DNA of 27,182 nt. It comes from a virus. The stretch lies in the IMG/VR virus record IMGVR_UViG_3300034160_000084, positions 1 to 27,182 of that record, one strand, 5' to 3'. Positions 14,545 through 21,309 of this stretch are shown here, piece after piece. Numbering within the stretch: position 1 is the stretch's first letter; the number at the start of each line of letters is the position of its first letter. The notes beneath the pieces were generated by a model. That model had not been told where the DNA came from. It ran no database searches and was given only the letters and a program-made list of their open reading frames with translations. The translations under genes were made by a program, and so were the position numbers.

Positions 14545-15030
14545 TTACACGCTCATAAACATCAGGCGCCGGTAGATGCTGGCCCGGGCCGCCTCCCAGC
14601 TCGTGGGGGCCGTGTAGCTGTACTCGCCGGCCACGCTCTCGGCCTGCATCGCCGTGCGCTGGATGGCGAGCCGCACCAGGTCGATAAGCGCCGCCCGCCG
14701 ATCGTCGCGGTCGTCGGCGGGCACGTAGACCACCGTCACCGCGCCCCAGCGCCCGCCGCAGATGCGGCCCTGATCGGCGTAGAGCGTGGCGCCCAGGCTG
14801 GCCCAGGCCGCCCCGCCCACGCTGACCACGCTCGCGACCGGGCGCGGCAGAAAGAGCTCGCCGCCACACCCGTCGATCGTGGCGGTCACGCTGCTGGCCC
14901 CGTCGCCGTGCGGGCCGAACTTGGCGATCAGCATGGCCTCCTCACGGTCGATCACCGCGCCGAGCTGGGTGTCGTCCAGGTCGGTGGCGATAAGCGCGCG
15001 GGCGGTGGCGACGGGCAGCAGGGTAGACAT
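14545..15030 (-). CDS. Head-tail connector/adaptor protein
   Basis: The 161-aa product fits the gp6-like adaptor that forms the ring under the portal. An N-terminal helix pair (ATARALIATDLDDTQLGAVIDREEAMLIAKFG) is followed by a beta portion (LFLPRPVASVVSVGG, GRWGAVTVVYVPADD) and a helical end (RAALIDLVRLAIQRTAMQ). The ATG follows the upstream stop by 3 nt. Confidence 0.75.
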   Translation of the reverse strand: MSTLLPVATARALIATDLDDTQLGAVIDREEAMLIAKFGPHGDGASSVTATIDGCGGELFLPRPVASVVSVGGAAWASLGATLYADQGRICGGRWGAVTVVYVPADDRDDRRAALIDLVRLAIQRTAMQAESVAGEYSYTAPTSWEAARASIYRRLMFMSV

Positions 15031-15033
15031 GGG

Positions 15034-15321
15034 CTAGTCCTCAGCCGGGGGCGGGGTGGTATCGCTGTCGGGCGCGGGGGCCTTTGTCTCGGCCGGGGCC
15101 TTGACTTTGTTCTTGGGCTGGGGCTTGCTCGCCGGGGGCGGGGCCTCCTCGGCCGGCGCGGGCTCGACGATGAGGCCGAGGGCCTGGGCGCGCTCATAGG
15201 GCAGCGCGCCGCCGGCCGGCACGAGCAGGGTGGCGCGCGTGGGGTCGTCGGCCTCAACGACGGCGCCGGCCTTGTCCAGGTAGAGCCGCCGATCGGCGGT
15301 CCAGATGTTTCGTGGTGCCAT
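15034..15321 (-). CDS. Small protein with disordered Pro/Ala/Lys tail, head region
   Basis: The 95-aa product begins with TADRRLYLDKAGAVVEADDPTRATLLVPAGG, a short beta-rich domain typical of small proteins encoded between capsid and connector genes. The last 45 residues are low complexity (proline, alanine, lysine, acidic) and likely unfolded. A good GGAG site precedes the ATG. The function is unknown. Confidence 0.65.
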   Translation of the reverse strand: MAPRNIWTADRRLYLDKAGAVVEADDPTRATLLVPAGGALPYERAQALGLIVEPAPAEEAPPPASKPQPKNKVKAPAETKAPAPDSDTTPPPAED

Positions 15322-15356
15322 GAGGTTCTCCGGGGGTCATTGCCGTGGCGCATCGC

Positions 15357-15611
15357 CTACGGCGCGACGATGCCAGCGGCGCGCAGGGCCGTCAGGATGG
15401 CGTTGACCTTCGTGGCCAGGTCCTGAAAGTTGTTGTTGAGCGTGGCCTGGCTGAAGGCCGCGCCCACATCGGCAACGGTGTTGTCGGCCGTGCCGCTGGC
15501 CGCAGTCAGGCTGACGATCGCCGTCTGTGGAATGGCGGTCAGCACGGTCTTCAGCTCTGCCATCGCGCTCGCCTCGCGAGCGGCGCCGGCGTTCGTGTTC
15601 TGATAGGGCAT
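15357..15611 (-). CDS. Small head-fibre-like protein
   Basis: The 84-aa product contains the motif NNNFQDLATKVNAILTALRAAGIV, which recurs at the C-terminus of small phage head or tail fibre proteins and is likely a trimeric coiled-coil assembly region. GAAAGGAG lies before the start. The intergenic stretch upstream (15612-15655) holds an 18-bp perfect palindrome. The role is inferred from motif and place. Confidence 0.65.
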   Translation of the reverse strand: MPYQNTNAGAAREASAMAELKTVLTAIPQTAIVSLTAASGTADNTVADVGAAFSQATLNNNFQDLATKVNAILTALRAAGIVAP

Positions 15612-15632
15612 CGGTCAACTCCTTTCGGGCCG

Positions 15633-15650
15633 AGGTGTGCGCGCACACCT
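15633..15650. repeat. 18-bp palindrome AGGTGTGCGCGCACACCT
   Basis: The palindrome is perfect and sits between two small head genes. Together with its left flank (CGGGCCG) it is identical over 25 bp to 25984-26008, inside the integrase gene. The GTGTGCGCGCACAC core also occurs at 2001-2014. Confidence 0.8.
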
Positions 15651-15655
15651 ACAGG

Positions 15656-16021
15656 CTAGGCCTCGGCGGTCCAGGTGCCGGTGTAGTAGTTGGCCTCCCA
15701 TACGCCGGCCTTGACACACTCCAGCTCGACGCCCTCGCCAACGGCGTCGGCGGTGAGGTACTTCCCGGCGGCGCCCTGGGCGCCCGTGCTGGGCAGCGCG
15801 ATCGTCTGCGTGCCGTTGGGGTCGATCCGTAATTCCTGGGCCACCTTGACCTTGAAACGAAACCACTGGCCGACGGTGGCCGCCGGCAGGGCGAACGTGA
15901 TGGCGCCGGCGGCGCCCTCGTTGGTGAAGGTCTTGCCGTTGTCCGTGTCCGCGATTACGGTGTAGTTGGCGGTCTTCGCGTCCACCGTGCGCAGGGCCCG
16001 GCCGTTGAGTGTGCTGCTCAT
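15656..16021 (-). CDS. Head decoration / fibre-type protein
   Basis: The 121-aa product starts behind GAGGAG. It is beta-rich (TANYTVIADTDNGKTFTNEG, AGAITFALPAATVGQWFRFKVKV, LRIDPNGTQTIALP, WEANYYTGTWTAEA), the pattern of phage structural proteins encoded beside the major capsid gene. It may decorate the shell or form a small fibre. Confidence 0.65.
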   Translation of the reverse strand: MSSTLNGRALRTVDAKTANYTVIADTDNGKTFTNEGAAGAITFALPAATVGQWFRFKVKVAQELRIDPNGTQTIALPSTGAQGAAGKYLTADAVGEGVELECVKAGVWEANYYTGTWTAEA

Positions 16022-16039
16022 AGACTCCTCACAGGGGTA

Positions 16040-16071
16040 AAGGGGCGGGCGATCCCGCCCCTTGACTTTTT
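16040..16071. promoter_or_regulatory. Hairpin after the major capsid gene
   Basis: AAGGGGCGGG (16040-16049) pairs perfectly with CCCGCCCCTT (16054-16063) over a CGAT loop. The T run (16067-16071) is on the plus side, so for minus-strand transcripts this is a hairpin without a U tract. It could protect the capsid mRNA end or pause polymerase rather than terminate. Confidence 0.55.
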
Positions 16072-16084
16072 CTCAACGAACCCG

Positions 16085-17383
16085 TTAGGCGGTGAGGTCG
16101 GCCTCGACGAAGGCCGAGGGGCGGATGACGAAGAAGGCAGCCCGCAGCTCGGCGAGCATCGCGATCAGGTTGCGGGTGAAGAAGTCCGAGTGCGAGTCGC
16201 TCATCAGGATCTGGATCAGCTCGCGGTCGAGCAGCACCGCGCGGCGCCAGTCGGCCACGTGGGCATAGCCCTCGGTCTCGCCCTCGCTCTCGACCACCGG
16301 CAGGCCCCAGAGGCGCGGCTGGCCCAGCACCGACGGGCCGCCAAAGAAGTAGCGCCCCTCGTTGTCCTGGAGCAGGTCGATATCCTCCCAGTCGTTGGGG
16401 TGCAGCACGTAGCCGGTCGGCGTGCTGCGGCCCACCGTGCGCACCTTCGTGCGGGCGCGGCGCAGCGTGGTCAGCAGGTCGGTATCCCAGGCCTGCGACT
16501 GGATGCCGGGCGTATTGCGAATGCCGGTGAAGTTATTCCCCGCTCCACTGCCGGTCATCATCTGGTCCTCAAGCTCCTCCTCCACGCCGTAGCGCAGAAA
16601 CGAGTCGGCGTACATGCGCAGCTGGCCGGCGTCGGCCAGGACGCTGCGCGGCACGGCCACCCAGTGGGCGATGGTCTTCACGGTCGTGCTGGCCGGGTCG
16701 AAGTCCAGGCTGCTCTCGGGCTTGCTGCCCGTGCTGCCGCTGCTCGCGGTGGCGTCGGCAACGGGCGCGGCGTTGTTGACCTGGGTGCCCTCGACGACAT
16801 AGTCGATCGCGTTGTTGGTGGTCGTGCCCGTGGTCACCAGGTCGCGGATGGTGAGCGGGCGGCCCGCATAGCCCGTGGCGGGCAGGCCGTAGAACTCGCT
16901 GCCGCCCACGTCGGTCGTCGCCACCAGGGCCTTGAGGCCGCCGGCGAAGGTGACACGGGGGGAGCTGCCGAACTTGGCCGAAGTGAAGCCGCCGCCGTTG
17001 GTATTCCGCTCCAGCCAGGTCTTGAACTCAGGGTCCTCAACGACGCGCTGGCCGGCGCTCTTCGCCCCCCGGCGCTCGTCACGATCGTCGCCCCCGCGCG
17101 GGTTGCCCGCGCCCAGGCCGTTGACGACCTTGCGCTGGTCAGCGTCGCGCTGGCGAAACGACTCGCGGGCCTGGCGCTGCTGATCGCGCTCGTCGCGCAT
17201 CGTCTTGACCTGGCCCTCTAGCTTCTCGATCTCTTTGTTGTGGTCGACCACGGTCTGATACTCGGTCGTGGACAGCGCATCGTCGCCACCCTCGGCCTTC
17301 CGCGCGTCGGCGGCGTCGAAGATGATGCGCACCGCCTCGTGGCGGGTGGTGATGGCGCTCAGTAGCTCCTGCTCGCTGGGCAT
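16085..17383 (-). CDS. Major capsid protein, HK97 fold, with N-terminal delta/scaffold domain
   Basis: The start is the ATG at 17383 (MPSEQELLSA), with AGGAG 7 nt upstream. In-frame sequence upstream lies in the protease gene. The product is 432 aa. Residues about 10-85 are a charged coiled coil (HNKEIEKLEGQVKTMRDERD), the scaffolding-like delta domain that the prohead protease removes. Residues about 115 to the end show HK97-type capsid features (FKTWLERNTNGGG, GYVLHPNDWEDIDLLQDNEGRYFFGG, PRLWGLPVVES). The gene directly follows the protease. Confidence 0.95.
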   Translation of the reverse strand: MPSEQELLSAITTRHEAVRIIFDAADARKAEGGDDALSTTEYQTVVDHNKEIEKLEGQVKTMRDERDQQRQARESFRQRDADQRKVVNGLGAGNPRGGDDRDERRGAKSAGQRVVEDPEFKTWLERNTNGGGFTSAKFGSSPRVTFAGGLKALVATTDVGGSEFYGLPATGYAGRPLTIRDLVTTGTTTNNAIDYVVEGTQVNNAAPVADATASSGSTGSKPESSLDFDPASTTVKTIAHWVAVPRSVLADAGQLRMYADSFLRYGVEEELEDQMMTGSGAGNNFTGIRNTPGIQSQAWDTDLLTTLRRARTKVRTVGRSTPTGYVLHPNDWEDIDLLQDNEGRYFFGGPSVLGQPRLWGLPVVESEGETEGYAHVADWRRAVLLDRELIQILMSDSHSDFFTRNLIAMLAELRAAFFVIRPSAFVEADLTA

Positions 17384-17385
17384 CG

Positions 17386-18183
17386 TTAGACTCCTAGATT
17401 GAGCAGGGCGATCCGCCGCTGCTGCCATTCGAGCCGGGCCGCACGCAGCGCGGCCCCGCTCACCTTCTCGGGCTCCGACGTGGCGATTAGGCCCTTCAGC
17501 CGCCCGGTGGCGGCCTCCAGGGCGGCCACCGCCTCCTCAATCTCCCGCACGCTGTTCGCCGAGAAGCGCCGCCCTTCCTTGACCACGCGCAAGGTGTGCA
17601 GGCCCTCCCAGCGGTCGGCGAGCTTGGCCACGGCAGCACGCACCGCGGCCTGCTCGATGATCAGCGGCTGGCCCTTCGACCCGTCGGCCGAGGTCGCCGG
17701 GTTCATCCCGTAGTTGACATCGCTCGTGTCGAAGAGGTCGGAGGCGTAGAGGTTGCGCAGCGGCATCGGCTGGCCCTCCACCTCCTCGTAGTCCCACTTC
17801 GTCGGCTCGTAGGCGTAGCTCATCTCGTGCAGGGCGCCGGCCTGGAGGCAGGCGAGCACCTCGTTGCCGCGCGGGGTGTCGAGGTAGGTGCGCTGCACGG
17901 CGACGCCGCCGGTGGCGTCGGGGGCGTAGAGCCGCACGGCCGCCGGGAGATCCGCCCGGGCCACCTCGAAGAGGCGGTCGATCTTGGCGATCGGCGGGCT
18001 GCCCGCGTCGTGCTGCCAGAGGTGCACGACCCGCGAGCGCCCGTCGGCGGTGAAGTCGCCGAACAGGCCGGGGTGCGAGCGGTCACCGCCGGCGTCGATA
18101 TTGCCGTGGACAGCGAAGATGCCTGTCACGGTGCGATCCTCGATCCCCATCGTGAAGCTGGGGGCGACCTTGTACTCGCGCAT
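17386..18183 (-). CDS. Prohead protease (HK97 family)
   Basis: The start is the ATG at 18183 (MREYKVAPSF), preceded by CAGGAG. An earlier in-frame ATG at 18201 lies inside the terminator hairpin. The 265-aa product has the family's catalytic pattern: His58 in VVHLWQHD and Ser122 in HEMSYAY. The helical C-terminal half (SVREIEEAVAALEAATGRLKGL) is typical of the assembly region removed on maturation. Family members cleave capsid scaffold residues and then themselves. It ends 2 nt before the major capsid gene. Confidence 0.9.
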   Translation of the reverse strand: MREYKVAPSFTMGIEDRTVTGIFAVHGNIDAGGDRSHPGLFGDFTADGRSRVVHLWQHDAGSPPIAKIDRLFEVARADLPAAVRLYAPDATGGVAVQRTYLDTPRGNEVLACLQAGALHEMSYAYEPTKWDYEEVEGQPMPLRNLYASDLFDTSDVNYGMNPATSADGSKGQPLIIEQAAVRAAVAKLADRWEGLHTLRVVKEGRRFSANSVREIEEAVAALEAATGRLKGLIATSEPEKVSGAALRAARLEWQQRRIALLNLGV

Positions 18184-18201
18184 GTCGGCTCCTGGGCGCA
18201 C

Positions 18202-18227
18202 AAAAAGCCCCGCCTGCCGTAGCGGGG
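18202..18227 (-). terminator. Terminator just before the protease gene
   Basis: CCCCGC and GCGGGG (6 bp, loop of 8) are followed on the minus strand by TTTTT (18206-18202). It follows the small ORF at 18319-18534 and a promoter-like GTGCTATACT. A terminator placed between a promoter and its gene suggests attenuation or antitermination. Confidence 0.6.
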
Positions 18228-18288
18228 TGAGTACCCAGGTACGGGGCGGGGCCGGATCGAACGATCGGGCGTCTCGGTTATGGTCAAC

Positions 18289-18298
18289 AGTATAGCAC
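18289..18298 (-). promoter_or_regulatory. Extended -10 promoter-like element GTGCTATACT
   Basis: On the minus strand TGC precedes TATACT, an extended -10 box, about 106 nt before the protease start. No good -35 box is present. The identical 10-mer lies upstream of the endolysin (25631-25640), and a variant lies upstream of the integrase. Confidence 0.45.
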
Positions 18299-18318
18299 GG
18301 GGGGCAAACCCATACAGG

Positions 18319-18534
18319 TTACGGATTCTTTACGTCCTCTCCCGCTACCACCGCCCGCACCATCCCGCGGGCCTGGTTGAGCGCCTCGGCGTGGGCCGGG
18401 GCCTCGGGGACGGTGCAACGCTGGGCGTGGGCCTCCAGGAGCTGCGCCGCGCGCCGCAGCCGCTCGGCCGTGCGCAGCACGTCGCTGCGCGTCGCTGCGG
18501 CAGGGATGGATGGGATGACGAGGGCGCGGCGCAT
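18319..18534 (-). CDS. Small helical hypothetical protein
   Basis: The 71-aa product starts behind GAGGT. It is alanine- and arginine-rich and helical (RSDVLRTAERLRRAAQLLEAHAQRC). It lies between the MuF-portal gene and the protease, a place where small scaffolding or unknown proteins are common. The family is not recognised. Confidence 0.6.
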   Translation of the reverse strand: MRRALVIPSIPAAATRSDVLRTAERLRRAAQLLEAHAQRCTVPEAPAHAEALNQARGMVRAVVAGEDVKNP

Positions 18535-18538
18535 GGAT

Positions 18539-18730
18539 CTACCTCTTCGATTGAGCGGCGCGGGCTGCCTTCCGCTGGCGACGGGTAAGCCGCCGACGAC
18601 CTAAGCGATCAGCCTTCTCCCAACGGGTGACCATGCGCGGCTCCAGATATGGCGCAACATCGGCCATCTCCGCTAGGAACACGGCACGCTCCTCGTCAGT
18701 CAACGGGCGAGTGACGGCAATCCAGGGCAT
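18539..18730 (-). CDS. Small basic hypothetical protein
   Basis: The start ATG at 18730 lies just after the portal stop. Residues 10-40 are acidic and helical (PLTDEERAVFLAEMADVAPYL), and the C-terminal 25 residues are very basic (RLGRRRLTRRQRKAARAAQSKR), suggesting nucleic-acid contact. The role is unknown. Confidence 0.6.
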   Translation of the reverse strand: MPWIAVTRPLTDEERAVFLAEMADVAPYLEPRMVTRWEKADRLGRRRLTRRQRKAARAAQSKR

Positions 18731-18731
18731 A

Positions 18732-20786
18732 TCAGTCTCCGAAGTGCGGGGCGGCACACCTGACACAGTTCGGGTGCTGGAGCGGGTTGGCCTTGAACCA
18801 GGCCAGGGTCTGGATCGTGCCGTTGAGCTGGTTGCAGGCGTCGTCGCTATCCTCGCTGCCGCCGTCAAGGATCTGCACCTGGTCGACCCCGGCGTCGGTA
18901 TAGCGCTGGTGGGTCGCCACGTTCTGCGCCGTGCCCAGCTCGGTGCGGGCGATGTTCCTGGCCCGCCCGGCGTAGCTCTGGGCCACCGTGGCGCGCAGGC
19001 CGGGCCGGGTGTCGTCGCCGCGCACCAGCTGGTCAACGCTCCAGCCCTGCTCGGCGCCGTACTGGAGCAGCTCGCGCACGGCTGTCAGGGTCGTGTCCGT
19101 GATCCCGCCGATGCGGTCGCCGGCCTGGGCCAGCGCGGCCACCACGGCCGGGTCGCTCTCATCGAAAGCCAGCTCCACATCGATCGCGCCGTTCCAGGTC
19201 TCCCAGGAGGCCTTGAGCACCTCCAGGGTGAACAGGCGGAAGATCCCGCCCAGCTCCAGCCCGTCGGCCGGCAGCAGCAGCTGGGCCGCCAGCGGCAAGC
19301 GCTTCTCGGCCCGCGCCTTGCCCACGTCCTCGGCCCGCGCCACCACCGTCTCGGCCAGGCCCTCGAAGAAGGCGCTGATGCGCGGCTCCATCTTCTTGGC
19401 CGCGGCCGCGCGCACCCGCTGAAGCGCCCGGGCGGTGCGCGCGGCTGCGGCCTTGGCGTCGTGAGCCTTGGCGTCCGGGGCGGGCAGGGCCTTGGGCGGC
19501 GTGGCCTGGCCGTCGATGATCTGGGCTGGCGCAACTAGGACCTGGGCGAAGGGCACGAGGTCGCGCGAGATCTGGACCACGAACAGGTCGCGCGGGTCGG
19601 GGTCGGTCGTGATGCCGAGCTGCGCCCGGCTCTCATAGAAGCCGATCAGGCCACGGTCGTAGCCGCCGTAGATGCGGTTCGCGCGCGCCGCCGCGTCCTC
19701 CTGGAGGGCGGCCACGCGGCCGAGGAAGTGCCGCACGCTCACGCCGTTGCCGAAGTCCGCGGCCAGGCCGCTCTGGATCGCGCTCTCGAAGCGCCGCCAG
19801 AGCGGGACGCGCGTATCGGTGGTGAAGCGGGCGCTGGCCTCCTCGCTGTTGGCGTAGGTCGGGTCCTCGCCCAGCCCGGCCACGGGAGAGGGGACCTTCA
19901 TCACCGCGCAGATGTGCCGCTCGGGCATGTCGTGCAGGGCCGAGAAGTCAAGCTCCGAGGCGCTCAGGCCGAGGCGCTGGATGGTGGCGCCGGCCTCCAG
20001 GATGGCCACGCCGCCGCGGTTGTCGCCACCGTGCATCGTCGCCCACTCGGCCCGCATGCGCTGGCGCTCCGGGCCGGTGAGCGCCTGCTCGGCGCTCTGG
20101 GTGATCACGGTGCGCGGGATCGCGTCGTTGGCCAGCAGCGCCCCAACAAAGCGCGTCGCCTCATTCACCGCGTCGATATCATAGGCCGCCGCGAGGATGG
20201 GCGGCTGCGCCTTCCAGGGCGCGTGCGGGTCGACGCTCGGCCACTGGAAGTGGATCACGTCCGCTTTGTCGACGGGGATCTCCTCCCCGTTGGTCTGGCG
20301 GAACATGTAGTGGCTGACCCACGTTCCCGAGTTGTCGTCGAGGCCGTCGGCGTCGTCGACGGGCACGGCGCGGAACACCCCGTCGTGGTAGGGGCGCAGG
20401 CCAATCACCTGGCGCGAGCGGTTGCGCAGCTTGTAGATGTAGCAGTTGCCGCCGATTGCGGCCCAGGTGATCACCTGGGCCTTGAAGGCCACCTCGTCCT
20501 GATCGACGTTCGGGCGGAGCATCAGCTTGCGGATCGGGTGGTTCGGGATGGGCCGGGCATTGTCGTCCTCGCCGTCCCAGACCCACAGGGGCGGCTCGGG
20601 GAAGGTGAAGGCGTGGGCCTCCACGCAGGCGAAGTACGCCGCGGCGCGCTTGTAGCCCTGGTTCACCAGGCCTTGGAATGCGCCACTGAGCGCGGTGCGG
20701 GCGACCCAGGTCGGCATGTATTGCCACTGCATGCTCTTGCCGAGGAGCACAGCCACGGCGTAGCGGGCGCGCGTAAGGAGGCGCAT
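18732..20786 (-). CDS. Portal protein fused to a Mu F / SPP1 gp7-like domain
   Basis: The 684-aa product has the HK97-type portal sequence in its first 430 residues: an N-terminal clip, then YKLRNRSRQVIGLRPY, ADVIHFQWPS, VGALLANDAIPRTVI and KVPSPVAGLGEDPTYANSEEA. After an alanine/lysine-rich linker, the last 80 or so residues (about 605-684) carry ARNIARTELGTAQN and end in QHPNCVRC, the signature of minor head (MuF) proteins. In most phages these are separate neighbours, so this is a fusion. The portal dodecamer forms the DNA gate, and the fused domain would give 12 copies inside the head. The gene overlaps the upstream stop by one base. Confidence 0.9.
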   Translation of the reverse strand: MRLLTRARYAVAVLLGKSMQWQYMPTWVARTALSGAFQGLVNQGYKRAAAYFACVEAHAFTFPEPPLWVWDGEDDNARPIPNHPIRKLMLRPNVDQDEVAFKAQVITWAAIGGNCYIYKLRNRSRQVIGLRPYHDGVFRAVPVDDADGLDDNSGTWVSHYMFRQTNGEEIPVDKADVIHFQWPSVDPHAPWKAQPPILAAAYDIDAVNEATRFVGALLANDAIPRTVITQSAEQALTGPERQRMRAEWATMHGGDNRGGVAILEAGATIQRLGLSASELDFSALHDMPERHICAVMKVPSPVAGLGEDPTYANSEEASARFTTDTRVPLWRRFESAIQSGLAADFGNGVSVRHFLGRVAALQEDAAARANRIYGGYDRGLIGFYESRAQLGITTDPDPRDLFVVQISRDLVPFAQVLVAPAQIIDGQATPPKALPAPDAKAHDAKAAAARTARALQRVRAAAAKKMEPRISAFFEGLAETVVARAEDVGKARAEKRLPLAAQLLLPADGLELGGIFRLFTLEVLKASWETWNGAIDVELAFDESDPAVVAALAQAGDRIGGITDTTLTAVRELLQYGAEQGWSVDQLVRGDDTRPGLRATVAQSYAGRARNIARTELGTAQNVATHQRYTDAGVDQVQILDGGSEDSDDACNQLNGTIQTLAWFKANPLQHPNCVRCAAPHFGD

Positions 20787-21307
20787 TAGCTTGCCTTTCT
20801 AGCCTGGCTGGCGGCGTGATGCGCGGCAGCCTCCCTGGCCTCTCGCGCCGCCCGATCGGCCGCGTGCTCCAGACAGGTCAGGTCGGCGTCGCGCTGTACC
20901 TCGCGCGGTGCTCCGCTCAGCCACCAGGTGGCCGATGATGGCGTGGCGTTGGGACTCCAGTAGACGCGCCAGCCCGCTGCGCCCGGCGAGGTGTGTGGTG
21001 GCCAGCTCACACAGAGGTAGCCGCGCCGGGTGCTGATGTGGAAGCCGAACGACTGAAACGTAATCTTATGGCCGAAGAGACTCAACGGCGTCAGCGAGTG
21101 CCACACGGCCCAGCGCCGCGAGCGGTGGCCGCGGGCGCACAGGGCGAGGCGCATCGCATAGCGCGGCCGGTAGCGGGTCGTCACGCCCTCAGGCGTCCAG
21201 ATGACCTCTTCCCACCCGCCCATCCACACCAGCCAGCGCAGCATGCGCAGCCAGGGCGGCCGGATGTCATGATACCAGTACTCGCCGTTGTATTCCGTAG
21301 TGCGCAT
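20786..21307 (-). CDS. Tryptophan-rich hypothetical protein
   Basis: The 173-aa product has 13 tryptophans and many aromatic and basic residues (EYWYHDIRPPWLRMLRWLVWMGGWEE, GWRVYWSPN). The C-terminal 40 residues are helical and alanine-rich. GGGGAGGGT lies before the start. It sits between terminase and portal genes, where packaging accessories are found. A recognisable family or membrane segment is lacking, so the function is unknown. Confidence 0.6.
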   Translation of the reverse strand: MRTTEYNGEYWYHDIRPPWLRMLRWLVWMGGWEEVIWTPEGVTTRYRPRYAMRLALCARGHRSRRWAVWHSLTPLSLFGHKITFQSFGFHISTRRGYLCVSWPPHTSPGAAGWRVYWSPNATPSSATWWLSGAPREVQRDADLTCLEHAADRAAREAREAAAHHAASQARKAS

Positions 21308-21309
21308 CC

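Noticed and set aside
15612-15648. Coding start at the palindrome (MCAHTSAR on the minus strand)
   Set aside because: The similarity to VCAHTSAR in the integrase comes from the shared palindrome itself. The frame continues as a shadow of the next gene and has no ribosome binding site.
18241-18300. tRNA-like stretch on the minus strand (GATCGTTCGATCC resembling a T arm, CAT resembling an anticodon)
   Set aside because: The acceptor and anticodon stems do not pair, and the base before the anticodon is not the conserved U. It is more likely a chance resemblance beside the promoter-like element.
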